64,000 bases of DNA from Podocnemis expansa (GCA_007922195.1 ML682005.1:27329183-27393182); one strand, 5' to 3'; counted from the first letter of the stretch, positions 12,561 through 24,699 are shown. Program-made: numbers and translations. The notes: generated by a model not told the origin, from the sequence alone.

Positions 12561-14012
12561 GAAAGTTAACCACTTTTAATGAATGGTCTTCCAGACAAAG
12601 AACAGCTAGAGGGCAGATAATCATAAGGGACTGCTTAATCAGGACTGTTTAATATATAGAGAAGTTCAGCACTGAAAGCTTCTGTGTAAGGTTTTTAGCT
12701 GTTTCCCTTTTCTTTACTTTAAACTGCATATCTGATTCATTCATTTGGCAGAACCATGCCTCAGGATTTTCACAAAAGGCTATTGTTACTGGCAATTCAT
12801 AATAATCTGCATTTTTAACTCATGCTCCCTAAAGTCTATTTGCAGTGTATAATATGCAGGTTCTAGAACTCAAAATATCTTTATGACAAAATGTTTTCCA
12901 TTGATTAATGAAATTGTTCACTTACTTAATCTTAGCTAATTATATCATATTTCTACATCTTGTTCAAATATTAATCTTTAAATCATTTGGCTTGTATTCA
13001 AGGAAACAGAATATTCTATCATCACTTCAGGTGTGTCAGACCAAAATTTCCCATTATTTATTTAGAAAATACAAAAGCTATTTTAGTAACTAACATCCTG
13101 TAACCTTACAAGCTATAGGTGACAATTTGTAGCCAAGGGTACTCTATACTCATTGACTGCCATTTCTGATTATTCAGCCATTCTTACAGTATTTAAAGTA
13201 AACACACTGGTTCCATTGCTGGGTCATGTGTTTTTTTCCTTTAGAAAAAACATAGTATTAAATCTGTTCTTTATTATGTTCAGAAATTTAGATTTCATAT
13301 TTGAGTTGAAGGCAATGGTCCAGATGAAATAAGAATACTCCCCCCCCCCCCCCCCCTGGGCGCGAGAGTAATTAATCCTTTACTCGGAAGGTGAAGAATT
13401 GATTAGCCATTTTAAGATATATTCAATTTTGCTTTTTTGCAGCTTCAGTTTCCTACTAAAAATGTAAGTGTGACAATACTCTGCGTCCCCTTCATTACTA
13501 TCCCTGGCCTCTTGTTATGGGCAAATTCAGAGGGCATGCCATGTTGATGATGATTCCATTCATTCCAGCCTGTCCCTGGGGGGCGGGTGAGCAGGGCAAC
13601 CATCCTGGGCTCCACAGTTCCATGGGGGTCTGCACTACTATTCCTCACTGCTCCACTGCCCCCACCCCTTTCCTGTGGCCTTTGACAGCAAGCAAAATGC
13701 AAGGGGTGAGGCAGAAACATGGAGCCCATCCCTAGGGTGGAGCAGCTGGCCCAAGGGAGGGGATGAGCATGGGACCTGGGGGTCTCCCATAAGCTGATCA
13801 GTCATGGACACTGCTCCCCCCTAGGGACAGCCCTGCATTCATTTGTCAGATACAGCAGTAGTAAATACTGTAAATTTGCCTAAATAAATAGTTTGGGATC
13901 TATGACTGCTCTGGTACAGTCAGTCCCAATGTACTTTTAATGTGAAACACATGCAGGGTGAAATTTGTTCTTACTTTGGAGCTGGAAGGGGGAACAAGGG
14001 GAGCAACTGTCA
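12561..14012. other. Unassigned sequence with a poly(C) tract
   Basis: Mostly AT-rich non-coding sequence. A C homopolymer of about 18 bases lies at about 13340-13357 and is a likely assembly or length-polymorphism hotspot. The block 13485-13830 is more GC-rich and ends with CCTAGGGACAGCCCTG, which resembles the right end of hAT elements in this window, but I could not find its partner. Confidence 0.35.
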
Positions 14013-14499
14013 GGCTATGTCCACACATACATCATTATTTCGAAATAACCCATTTCGAAATGAGTTATTTCAAAATAAAGTCCTTATTTTGAAATAGGTT
14101 AATTTGAATTAACAGTTTGTTAATTCGAATTAAGGGAAAGCCTGCTTTCGAAATAGCCCTTGTTTTGAAATGGTTATTTCGAAACAAGGCCGTTTGGACA
14201 CGTCGTTTCAAAACAGTTGTTTTGAAACAATGGCGTTGTTTCGAAACAACGTGTCTGAATGCTGTTGTTTTGAAACAACTGTTTCGAAACAACGGCTATT
14301 TTGATTAGATGCGAGGTTTAACGGTTTCAAAATAATGGCCATTATTTCGAAACAACAGCTCCCGTTGTTTCAAAATAACGGTGCGTCATGTGGACATCCC
14401 GCTTCTTATTTCGAAACAATCTCTGTTGTAAGGACTTTATTTCAAAATAACTCATTTTGAAATGGTTTATTTTGAAATGATGTATGTGTGGACATAGCC
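14013..14499. mobile_element. Fold-back MITE, GGCTATGTCCACAC termini
   Basis: The left end GGCTATGTCCACACATAC is repeated inverted at the right end (GTATGTGTGGACATAGCC), and complementarity continues inward for roughly 90 bp. The interior is packed with short palindromes of the TTTCGAAA/TTTTGAAA type. The element is 487 bp and has no coding capacity. Flanks do not show a clean target duplication in this copy. Related copies are at 46700-47167 and, with a different core, 55996-57332. Confidence 0.85.
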
Positions 14500-14504
14500 T
14501 TTAT

Positions 14505-15080
14505 GTTTTCCTCCAGATCATGAATACAAATATTAAATGGCACGTGGCCAAGAACAGATACCTGTGAGACCCCAGTGGAAACACTTACTCAGTGATGACT
14601 TCCCCATTTATAATTACATTTTTATATTTATCAGCCAGTTTTTAACCATTAATGTGTGCCATGTTAATTTTATATTGTTCTGGTTTTTTCAATCAAAATG
14701 TGCAATACCAAATCGAACGAGCCTTACAGAAGTTCACAGCATCAGTGCTATTACCTTTATCAACAAAACTTATAGTCTTATTAAAAAAAAGTATCAGGTT
14801 ATTTTGACAAGATCTGTTTTCCTGGGATTAGTGTTAGAGTGACAGGTTTACAATTACCTAGGTCATCTAGTTTACTCTTTTAAAATATTGGTACAACATT
14901 AGCTTTCTTCCAGTCCTCTGGAACTTTCCCAGTTTTCCAAAACTTATTGAAAGCCAACATTAATGACCTAGTGAGCTCCTCAGTCAGCTATTTTAAAACT
15001 CTAGCTACAAATTATCTAGACCTGCTGACTTAAAAAAAAATCTAAAATCAGGAGCTGCTATTTAACACCATCTTGAGATA
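14505..15080 (-). pseudogene. LINE (CR1-like) reverse transcriptase relic, minus strand
   Basis: On the minus strand the wording matches the conserved N-terminal part of a CR1-type reverse transcriptase domain: a region equivalent to KSAGPDxL..., then one equivalent to ...GKVPEDWKKAN...IFKKG...GNY at about 14850-15040, in broken frames. The orientation follows from this order. It is heavily degraded with many stops. The family resemblance is recalled from sauropsid CR1 copies and not computed. Confidence 0.6.
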
Positions 15081-15119
15081 CTAATGGAATAGAAAGAGTA
15101 TTATCATCACATGAACTAG

Positions 15120-15445
15120 CCCCCCCCCATGATGTTCTTACCTGCCCCTGCCTCACGTGAGGGCTGACTCCTTTATACTCTTACCTCATTGTGCTTGCCC
15201 CTGTCCCTGCTTTGCTCTGAGGATCAGCCCCTCTGTCTTGGTCTTGCCTTTGGCCCCTGCCATGTTTCCACAGCTGGCCCTCCTCCACAACACTGTTCTC
15301 TTGCTCCTGGCCCCTACCTTGCTCCAGGGCCAAACCCCACTCCACCCCTCTGTGGTGTGCTCTTGTCCCCAGCCCTACCTCACTCTGAGAACAGATCTTG
15401 TCCACCCACCTCACTGTGCTCTTGTCCCAGGCCCTTGGACTTTAG
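15120..15445. repeat. Pyrimidine-rich degenerate minisatellite
   Basis: The plus strand repeats words such as GCCCCTG, CTCTTGTCC, CCTCACTGTGCT and TTGCTC with a spacing of about 55-60 bp. The translated frames 15157-15483 and 15189-15515 are therefore leucine/proline-rich artefacts. It begins after a short C run at about 15120. Confidence 0.55.
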
Positions 15446-15639
15446 CTCTAGGAAAATTAACATTTCCAAGCAGAGATGTTTGAATGAGTCAGCAGAGCTA
15501 GTACTGAGTTGTTGACACTTTGTATGCCCAAGGCAGCTGACATTCACAGCTTTATAAAGATTTTTTCCCCCAATCTTCTGGAATCTTCTAATGCTAGAGA
15601 TAAATGGGCCAATGAGTGCAAATCATGATTTGAGGACTT

Positions 15640-15765
15640 TAATAACTCAGTCATAGGTTAGAGGCTTAGAATGGGACTGGGTGGGTGAAGTTCTGTGGCC
15701 TGCATTATACAGGAGTTTGGACTAGATGATCATATTAGTCTCTTCTGACCTTAGAGTCTAAATGT
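15640..15765 (+). mobile_element. 3' end of a CR1-type LINE
   Basis: The stretch reads GGTGAAGTTCTGTGGCCTG, then GGACTAGATGATCAT and TCTTCTGACCTTAGAGTCTA. This is the familiar plus-strand 3' tail of CR1 elements in sauropsids. No reverse transcriptase remains upstream. Confidence 0.65.
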
Positions 15766-16014
15766 GTAGTTGAAAAAAATATTTTGTGCTTGCATAGCCA
15801 TTTATATAACTTAGAATGCGAGACAGAGCAAAGATGAACACAATCTCATTAAAGGCATGTCAGGAATAAACCTAGTAAATCCAGAAAGCTGCAGTTTCAG
15901 CTAATATTTGCTGAACATTTTTTTTAACCTTTGCCAGCTTTCCTAATTCATTTTATGGACATTTGCTTATATGTTTTTAACCCGATGGGTCTACTACTGC
16001 TGGTACCCTAGTGG
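15766..16014. other. Unassigned sequence
   Basis: Short AT-rich spacer without a recognised feature, between the CR1 tail and the solo LTR. Confidence 0.3.
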
Positions 16015-16019
16015 CAGCC

Positions 16020-17014
16020 TGTGACCCAGGCCTCCTGGGATAACCTTCTGAATGTGACAGAATTGGGGCAAGCTGTAAAACCAGGGGCTAAACCCTCGAA
16101 ACCACTGATGAGTGGTTCTTAAACCTGTCTCCCAGTCAGTAACAAAACATGCTTCTGATTCCCCACTCTGGCCATCACCAAGCATAACACAATAGAAACA
16201 GCCCCCTTTATGCACATCAGCTCCTATGGTCCTCCCTACCCACTGGGTCTCATAGAGAAATAGGTTCTCCTGACCCCAAAGGGCCAGCCACATCACCCAG
16301 AATGATATAAGCTTGGATTTTACTCAAAATACCACACTGCCAGCCAATCCTTTAGTAACTACAACTAAAGGTTTAACAATAAAAAGAAAACCAAAATATG
16401 AGAGTGGTAAAAGGGCCAAAGTGAATCACATACATACAAATAATTTAGAGTCCATAGAAAGCAAATCCTTGAAGAATATGTAGTTTGCAGGTTAATCCAA
16501 TTCCTCTGGTATGCACCCAGCACATGGGTGGGTCCCAGTCCTTTGTTCAGCCCCAGAAGAATAGTTCCAGAGGAGGGTGTTGGTTGTAGACAGATTGAAG
16601 ACTAAACACAAAATGGAGATGGGGCCACAGCCTTTTTATCACCTTCTGGCCCTCCCTATGCTCTCAGGGTCCTTGCCAAATCAAAATGGAGTTGAGTCAC
16701 ATGGTCAGTCTGAGTGCCTCATCAAACAGGTTTCTCCTTGGGCCCACTGCAGCTGGGAGCTCCTAAAGGGCAATTAGGATGACAATACTTTTGCAGACAC
16801 CCAGTCTGGGATTGCTTAGAGTACAAATAAAAACAAATAGATGCCTAATTTCTAATACAGGCATCATACCTACATATAAACCATATAATCACTCTTAGCA
16901 GACTACAGCCTTTCTATTGATACCAAACATGGGATATCACATATGGATTATTATAAATATGAAATATTAATATGAAAAATAATCATAAGTCCCCTAGAAC
17001 CAGACAGAGTCACA
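16020..17014. mobile_element. Solo LTR with perfect 5-bp target duplication
   Basis: The unit starts TGTGAC and ends GTCACA, a 6-bp inverted repeat of the TG...CA type found at LTR ends. The flanks are identical, CAGCC at 16015-16019 and CAGCC at 17015-17019. A 5-bp duplication fits Ty3/Gypsy or some ERV groups. There is no internal coding DNA or second LTR, so it is a solo LTR formed by recombination. An AATAAA lies at about 16376-16382 on the plus strand, and a TATA-like word lies on the minus strand near 16633, so orientation is not settled. A partial second copy of its first 370 bp is at 49433-49803. Frames inside (such as 15994-16296 minus) are not genes. Confidence 0.85.
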
Positions 17015-17019
17015 CAGCC

Positions 17020-18939
17020 ACCTCCACCTGCAACTTAAATTTGTAAATATTAGAAATGAAAACTGTGCAGCCGTGTCAAAGAGGACATCTGTGTCTATCT
17101 CCTGACTTTTACAATCATTCCCCATGGGACCTTGCAAAAGGTTAATCAAGCCCTGGGCTTTCAGCAAAAAAGCTTTGGGGAAGTAGCAAGATTAAACCCT
17201 CTGGAACTTCTTGTGCACAGGACAGCACACACAGTCCTTTCCTGCAGCTGAGACTAGCCTTCTCTTTGGGCTAGTGAAGAAAGGAGAAACTACCTTGGGC
17301 CCTTCCATATTTTTAATGAAGTGTATGACTGTGGGTGTCCAGAAGGAGCAGTCCCCCTTACTCTGAGCACAGGAGCTGCTTTTGTCACTAGCTCTTTCGC
17401 TTAGTGTTCCTTGCACCTTCCTTTACCCAGTTACACAAGGGCAAGGGACAGTCTGACTTCAGGAGAAACATCATTCAGTGTATATCAATTCCAGAAAGAG
17501 AGAATCCAAATGCTTTAATCGTCTTCTGTTTAAGGCCAGCAACATCACCACCTTTTCACTTTTCCCTAAGGTAATCAGCATCTCTTATACAAAGCCATGC
17601 TATAACACGGACACCTTACTCCCCAGCATGGAGACTGAGACGGACCTTATTAGTTTCTCTAGCTATGCAGCTGGACTGAAATTTTGATTCTACAGAAAAC
17701 TACTGACCATTCCTGCAAAACTGGAAGAGAACAAGCTCCCTTCCACATCTTCAAATTTGCTGCAACTAATTAGACCTAATGAGGGCTTGCAAGCCATTCG
17801 CTCTGGCTGTATTAAGTGGAATACATCTTACAGCAGCAGCCCTGAAAAAACAAAGGGACACAAAGCTCATGCTTTTAATAGAAGTACTGATTAAAGCAAA
17901 CCATAAATATAAAGCGTGGAGTCTTTAACAGTAGTCTGGTCTTCAAACTGTAGTACGGTTACCAGTTAGCAAGTGTGAAAAATTGCAACAGGGTAAGGAG
18001 TAATAGGTAACTTTATAAGAAAAAGCTCCAAATATAGGACTGTCCCTGTAAGAGCAGGACACTTGGTCACTTTTAGGTAAGTAGCTTATGCAGAATATAT
18101 ACAGATGAATCATAAAGACACCTGAATAGTGTGTCTGTGTCACAGTTCCTCAAATGGATTTTACCAGGAGTCAGCATACATTTTTCTTTATGTTCTAACC
18201 ATAGTGAACTTAGTGAGAAGGGAGAGGTAAAACAATAAAGATAAACTTTGTGTTTCAGATATATAAACAAGGCAATATTTATTCATTATCAGTCAGTTGA
18301 TAACGATACTTGCAATTAAGTCATTGTCTTATTATATATGATTTATACCACCTGTAACAGATATTTTATTTCTTACAGTTGAGCAAAATTTTCCAAAGTG
18401 GCCCCACAATCCATTTGGTGTATGCTTAACTAATTGAGATACAGATCAGGGACTTGAATATGCACATATCTCTTGGCGCATGTGACTCTGACTTGCACAC
18501 ATTAGGCATTTTGCATATGCAAGCTGGGGTTCACAAAACCTCATGTACACTTATTTGCAAGCACTTTTGAATATTTGGGACAGAATGCCCTATTTACAGC
18601 ATATTAAAACACCTTTGATTTGTTTTAGATTGACTTTTTCTCAGTTTTTCAGTGGCTGAAAATAACATCTATAAAAGGACAATTTTGGATGAAACCTTCG
18701 AAAAGTTTAATTGTATTTGACTTTATCTCACCATAATTAAGTCAATCTCTTGATTTATTGCGTTTCTTACAGAAAACTAACAAATGAAATACTAGTGATA
18801 ACTTGGCTGAAGTAGAGTGAATCATTACTTGCTGGTAGAAGGTAGTCACATGCTGTGTTACAGAAGTGGCACTCATTTTTGATTGATTAATCACTGGGCA
18901 GTATTTGGGTGCAATAAATGGATGCCGTCCTAGTGCACC
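17020..18939. other. Unassigned non-coding sequence
   Basis: AT-rich sequence with no supported gene and no repeat that I can name. Frames such as 17192-17416 minus and 17943-18143 minus are short and featureless. Confidence 0.35.
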
Positions 18940-19450
18940 TCTTCATAATCTAGAAAAGCCTACAATCACCCTGCCCCAGTTTTCCCCTGGGCAATGACTT
19001 ACTCAAACCAGGGTACTTAAACAACAAAATTCTCCCTTGGTGTTGCAGGAGAATTATTTCTTTAGTCTTATTTCTACAAATACCTGCTCTTAAGGCCCTA
19101 CTGAGGAGTTCTACAATCTGTATTAATTCAAGCCAGCTACAGCCTGAAAACAAACTTCATCTCAGCTGGCTTCCCTTTATAGCTCAATCACTTTCCTGAG
19201 TTGGGAGAGGTTAACAGTCCTTATCCTATCTGCAAAAGGAGAAAATTTGTACAGCCTTCTGTTTCCTGGCATGTGTTCTTCTTGGCTGCAAAAGAGGAGC
19301 ATTGCTCTTCTCACTCTCCAGTTTCCTTAAGGAGAGGGAAACAGCCTAATCTTTCCCCCCAGAATTAGCTATCACCCAATATCTACCTCTCTTCTTCCCT
19401 AGCTCTTTGTCCATGATCTTTTGTCCAAAGGCTCTATGATCTTAAGAGGA
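18940..19450 (-). mobile_element. Possible LTR-like fragment, minus orientation
   Basis: A pyrimidine-rich strand with a minus-strand TATA-like CTATAAA at about 19176-19182. The flanking wording CCCTTTATAGCTCAATCAC resembles CTTTTATAGTTCAATCAC in the LTR-like block at 46150-47530. No termini or target duplication could be fixed. It could equally be unrelated promoter-like sequence. Confidence 0.3.
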
Positions 19451-20450
19451 CACACCATAGCAGTAGTGTTGACTGACTTCTGGTACTTTTTACATTTATG
19501 TGACAGGTATATATTTCAAGATCATGATTTCACTACAACAATTTTTCAACACCCTGCCAGTGTACGCTCAATGACTGTGGCAAGTGAGGGAATCCTCTGG
19601 TGATGCAGAACCTCACTGTAACTGGTACTCTGCCTCTCCCATTAATCCCTGGTGTAGGTGGCATGAGCAGATGAAAGGGAGTGTGTCTTGCTGATTTCCA
19701 GCTGCCAAAATGGCCCTTTGAACTCATGGGCAGCCAGCATAGTACTCAAAACAGCTCTAATTTAAGGAAGGTACCAGGCCAGTTTCTAATAGTCTTGAGA
19801 ACAAATGAGTGCAAAGACAGCTTTCACCTGCCCCTTCTTTTGTCTGACCAGTATTTATCATAGATCAGGAAGTCAGGCCCTCCTTTTTAATTAATTGAAT
19901 CAAATTGGCATGTCTTATCTCAGTGACATTTTAAATTCTTAGAGTTTTAATTTCACAATCAAACTGGCAAATAAAATTATTCTGCATAATGAAAGAGACA
20001 TGGAACACACAATAAGAAGTGTACAAGTGTCACAAGTTACATTTCATTCAGCATTTACTTTTACCACTCAATGATGTTGTTTGAGAAAGGAAACCTTTGT
20101 TCTGATGGCCAATCAATGTGCATCAGCTGTTTTCAGAGACCAATGATAGAAGACAAGCTCTTACATACTGCCGTTCCCGGGCAGTTTTAGTTGGCTGAAT
20201 ATGCCTGTCTCTGGATATATCTGCATTGGTGCACACACCCGATCACTGGATAGTGTTCTTTGGGTACAAGCCGGGCAAACTCATCCCAAGAGTCCAACAT
20301 ATTTGTTGGACACATTTAGAATACTGCATACATGCATCTACCAGTGCTCACACTGCCATGCCACACAAGTTTAGCACTACAATTTCAGGGTTCTTTGCAT
20401 TACAAGAAGGCACAGCAGTGATGTCTTAGAGGTGTGCTGTTGGTCTCTCA
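19451..20450. other. Unassigned non-coding sequence
   Basis: No gene supported. The part 20170-20450 lies directly upstream of the composite MITE and may be the continuation of the Harbinger-containing locus that resumes at 21840, but I could not recognise a domain in its frame 20226-20429. Confidence 0.3.
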
Positions 20451-21813
20451 AGGTATGTCTACACTTGGACTTGAATTTGAATTGATGACAATCAATTCGA
20501 ATTCAGTTAAGTGCATGATCACACTCGCTTTCCTCAATTCGAACTGAGGAACTCCTCAGTTCAAATTGATTAAAGCTGACTTTGAATTGGTCAAAGTTGG
20601 TTTGACTTCCAAGTCAGGGTCAATTTGAACTCAGTAGTTTGAATTGACCCAGTGTGGCCATGTTAATTTGAACTCACTGAGTTCGAACTGACAAGGGTTG
20701 ATGTTGCTCCCAGGGTGCCATGCACCCTGGGAGGAAGACCAGCCCTATAGCCTTGGGGCCAGCAGCCCCAAAGGTGCCTCCACACCCCCCCAGCCAGATT
20801 GGGCTGGGGAGGCAATGGGGTTCCTGTCTCCTGGCTGGGAAAAGGGACCCCAGCCCCTGCTCCAGCCCTGCTAGTTGCATGCTGGGAAGGCACCCAGGCA
20901 CGCAGCTTCTCCTGGGCTGGCCATGCCCAGGGAAGGCACCCCACAGCTGGTGCTGCATGGGAAAGGCACCCCCTCGCGTGGCTGCATCTCCTTGCGCATC
21001 CAGCAGGGACGCAGCTGTGTGCAGGGCTGCCTTCCCAGCATGTGGCCAGCTGGACAGGAGCCATGTGTGGGGGTGCCTTCCCTGTGCATGGCCAGCTGGG
21101 CAGGAGCCAGGTGCCAGGGTGTCCTCCCTGCGGGTGGCCAGTGGGGGACACAGCCACACGTGGGGCTGCCTTACCCATGCACTGCCTGCCCAGGAGAGGC
21201 CACGCACAGGGATGCCTTCCCCATGCACAGCCAGCTGGGCAGGAGCTGTGTGGATGGGGTGCTCGGGGGCTCCTGCCCTGCTGGCAAGCTTTCTCTCCCT
21301 GCCCCTGCTGCACTGTCAGCATGGGGACAAAGGATTCCCCTGCTCTGCCCTGACAGCGCAGCCATGGCAGGGGAGAAGGAATTCCCTGGGCCGTTAGGAC
21401 AGCGCAGGGCAGGGGAATCCCTTCTCCCTTACCCCCACTGTTCTGTGTGTGTGGGGGTGCCCTGGTCCCAGGGAGCCCTGGGAGGGGAAAACAGCTCCTG
21501 CCTGGCATGGGGAAAAACATCCTCTACCTAGTTCTAGCCTCACTGGGTGGTTTTCCTTGTGCCGAGCTCAGAGTGCTGGAAGCCTGCAGGGGATCGGGTG
21601 GCCTTCTAGGGGGCCATGTTGCCACACCTCCCATGGTGCCCCTCCTCCAATTCAAATTAGCAAGTTGAGTTCATGGACATGCTAATTCAAATGGGAGTTT
21701 CTTGTGTGGCCGTGTCAATTTGAATTGACTCAGTTTGAATGAATAATTATTAGTTTGAATTGACTCATTCAAATTCAGTCATTCAAATTGGCGTGGTAAG
21801 AGTAGACACAGGC
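20451..21813. mobile_element. Composite MITE with GC-rich minisatellite core
   Basis: The left end AGGTATGTCTACACTTGG and the right end AAGAGTAGACACAGG are an imperfect terminal inverted repeat. AT-rich arms (20460-20700 and 21645-21800) are full of AATTCGAATT/CAATTTGAA palindromic words. Between them lies about 950 bp of GC-rich DNA, including a minisatellite. The element is 1.36 kb and has no recognisable transposase. No certain target duplication is visible. The same architecture, with a different core, occurs at 55996-57332. Confidence 0.7.
20880..21265. repeat. Minisatellite, about 45-bp units
   Basis: Units start with words like GGGCTGCCTTCCC or GGGTGCCTTCCC and end with CAGCTGGGCAGGAGCC. 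Successive starts at about 21028, 21073 and 21118 are 45 bp apart, and I count roughly six to eight degenerate units. Because 45 is a multiple of three, a stop-free unit keeps a frame open through the array. This explains open frames of 184-285 codons on both strands between 20663 and 21531, which are artefacts. Confidence 0.75.
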
Positions 21814-21839
21814 TCCTGGATAGCTGTGCAGAAGATAAT

Positions 21840-23250
21840 GTTCCCCCCTTTCATTAATAGTTGTGCTTCTGGATCACACCACCTTCCCACTACTATCTCT
21901 GCAACACTGCATCAAAGCTGTAGATCAGCTGAACAATGAAGTCCTGCACCAGCTCCTAATTGCACGACAAACATTTATGCATTGGATTAGCCTCTCAGTG
22001 AGATGCTCAATGGCATTTTGGCAAGATTTTCTAGACATCAAAGACAGCAGACCAACTTCACAAGTGGTTTATGGTAGGGTAGACTGATAAGTTTAAAGTC
22101 ATGCTTACCACTCAGTCCCCTTTGGTTTACTATCACTTCTGGGACTTAAGAACTAGCAAAAGGATTGGGGTGGGGTGGCATGGGTAGGATCACTTCTTTT
22201 TGACTGCAAAACTTCAACATGAAGACAGATTTTCATGAAGCTACAGGAGATTGCACCAACCCTGCAGAACTATGGAGTGTGACTGAAGGAAGCTGTTATC
22301 AGTATAGAAGCAGGTTGCTATTACCTTGTGGAAGCTGGCTCCCCCAAGCCAGCTACAGATTTGTGGTCAACAACTTTTGAGTTGCAAAAATCTATACTTA
22401 GAGAGTGGTTGTGGAGGTTTTTAGGCAATTAATAGCATGGTTTATTCATGGGTGATTGCATAAGAAACATTCCTGAAACAATAGCTGCTTTTTATCAGAT
22501 AGGATTCCCAAGCTGTGCAGAGATCATCAATGACATAGAAGTGTCAAAAGTTTGCCCACCCTAATGGGAAAGTGAGTATGCAACCTGCAGAGGATACTAG
22601 CCCATTGTTATAGGAGGCTCAGTGGACAACTAATATGGGGAAGCACAGAAAAGTTCATGAGGGATGGATGCTCAGAAGTTCTAGTTTGTACTTGAAAGGC
22701 CTTATCTCCACAGAAACACTGTTCAATGCAGTCTATCTCAGCCAGCAGTTATTCTGAGGGACCCCAACATAGTCACTTCTGCCATGGCTCATTAAAGCAT
22801 ATCCTGCTGTCAGGGGCATGAGGAAAAAAGTAATTCAATTTCAAGCTCAGCAGCAGCCAGATGGTAGTAGAGCATACATTTGGTAGGGTCAAGACTCATT
22901 GGAACAGTCTATAAACCGCTAGAGGTCTGTGTAACTAATAGCATTTGTCTGATTGTGGCCTTTTAGGCATTGCACAACATTTGTGAATGTGGAGACAAGA
23001 AGTTCTGCCAGAATGGGTTCAAGACACTTTTGGTTTCCCAACCCTGTACAAACAGCTGGCTCCACACATTTCCGTACTGATGCGAGGCCTGGCAAGGGAA
23101 ATTAACGATGGCAGAAATACACACACCCTGGTAGTGGCAGGAAATAAAATCCTGTCTGGCTTGTGTTGCTACTTGCAAGAGGGGGACAGGGTCACCCTTA
23201 CAGGCTTTTTGTAAAACTGCTTTAATTGCACTTAATGGCACTTTCAGCAG
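21840..23250 (+). pseudogene. PIF/Harbinger (HARBI1-like) transposase relic
   Basis: In shifting plus-strand frames, conserved pieces of the Harbinger nuclease appear in correct order. Near 22325-22385, SYRFVVNNF matches the LATPDSYRSVGNLF helix-turn-helix region. At about 22780-22925, PWLMK-like wording is followed by FNFKLSSSQMVVEHTFGRVK, the pattern before and at the AFGRLKGRWR motif. At about 22965-23005, ALHNICECGDKKF matches the CCALHNICE tail. Frameshifts and stops separate them, so it is dead. The family is a DDE nuclease that normally acts with a Myb-like partner; I did not find that partner. Real host HARBI1 is intact, and this is not. Confidence 0.75.
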
Positions 23251-24221
23251 TTGTAGGGGGCAAAAGTGCCTCTTCTGACTTGTGTTGTCATCCACTTTGA
23301 ACTGGCTGAAGTTCTTAATTCAGTTGTGCTCGTCACATTGCACTCCTCATTACAGGATAGTGAGAATATGTATAGAGGCTGGGATGAGGTTTCTGCTAGG
23401 GACAGGGGTAGCTATGGTTTGGTGCATTCACTTTCCAGTGCATTTGGGCTTTTCACCTTTACTGTCTGCATGTAACCCAAATCCGGAAATGGTTACATGT
23501 ACACCAAAAGTTAGAACACATTTCTTAGATGCTAGCTTAATTTTAAACTGGCTTTAATTTGTCTAAAGCACCTCCTCTTCCCTTAAGCAGTTGCCCAGAA
23601 TTTCCAAGCAACACAGCTGGGATCCCCCTTTCATGAATGCTAACGGTGCTGCTGTTTTTCCTTTCACAGTGACAAATAAAGTGGTGGTCTTTTTTTTAAT
23701 TTTCACATTCCCCCAACATTCAGTATTTTGTGTCCTGAGTCAGGATGCTTGCTCAGAGTTTATTCTCTGGTGTCATGTTCCTTACTGATTTCCCACCACG
23801 CTGTTGACTCATATGTAAATAACACTTCCATTAGGTTGGCCTGAAGTACTTAATATGAATGGCTGAGAGAGAGCTAAGTAAATCAACATCTTTTGTCTGA
23901 CACAAAACTTATATATCAGCTCTGCCTTGGACATGGATTTTAAAACACATTTTCAGTATATATGCACAACCCCTTACATATCACTTGTATATGTATCTCA
24001 TAATGATTATCTCACTTGACTTTTTCAGATAAATACTATGAAAGCAATGTGGTAGGTACAGTGAGGTTCTCAGGTCTCTCAGGAATTACTGTTACAGAAT
24101 AGTGAACTTTTTAAGAGCTACCACTACAGATTCTTAAAGTCACATGTACTGTAAGATGAGGTTTGATTTGCTGTGAGCAGAACAGAAATCAATGCTGAAA
24201 GGCACAAGGCTAATATAAGAA
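23251..24221. other. Unassigned sequence downstream of the Harbinger relic
   Basis: May include the 3' part of the Harbinger element, but no terminus was identified. An AATAAA occurs at about 23674-23679. No gene is supported. Confidence 0.3.
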
Positions 24222-24400
24222 CCCAATAATGACTATACTGGGTCAGACCAATGGTCCATCCAGCCCAGAATCCTGTCTTTCAAGACTGGCCAATGCCAGG
24301 TTCTTCAGATGGAATGAACAGAACAAGTAATCAGTAAGGAATCCATTCCATTGCCATTCCCAAGTTTTTGCAAACAGAGAACATTGGACTCTTCTACCTT
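24222..24400 (-). mobile_element. CR1-related LINE fragment
   Basis: The stretch TACTGGGTCAGACCAATGG, TCCATCCAGCCCAGAATCCTG and then CCAATGCCAGG...GGAATGAACAGAACAAGTAATCA is wording I associate with CR1-type repeats in turtles. A more worn copy of the same text is at 40955-41155. The class is from memory. Orientation is inferred from related sauropsid copies. Confidence 0.55.
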
Positions 24401-24527
24401 TTGCAAATTTAGAGACATCAGTGAGTGACTGCCTGTGTAATTATTCCATCCCTGCATTATTCATGTCACTTTTTGATATGAATATAGGAACTTGTATGAT
24501 TTTATACTGTTCATTCCCACAAACAGC

Positions 24528-24675
24528 CAGAGGCGGTGCTGGGGTGGGGAGGGACCTGGGGCACGGGCCCAGGCCCCGCCCCCAGCGGGCAGGCCCCCGA
24601 TCCCTGGCGGGGGATGGGGCCACCACGGGTGGCCAGCTGGGCCCCGGATCCCCAGCTGGTGGTATTGCTGACCCA
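24528..24675. repeat. GC-rich block, possible hAT end
   Basis: The block starts CAGAGGCGGTGCTGGGG and is very GC-rich, in contrast to its AT-rich flanks. Some hAT families start CAGAGGCGG. I could not find a matching right terminus or an 8-bp duplication, so this is tentative. Confidence 0.25.
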
Positions 24676-24699
24676 ATCACAGGCTCTAAGGTAGTTTGT

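Noticed and set aside
20663..21531. Open frames of 184-285 codons on both strands
   Set aside because: They lie in a 45-bp-period minisatellite inside a MITE. All frames are open together, and the translations are repetitive with no family resemblance.
24528..24675. A short CpG-rich block as a possible CpG-island promoter
   Set aside because: It is only about 150 bp, has no matching exon, and starts like a hAT terminus.
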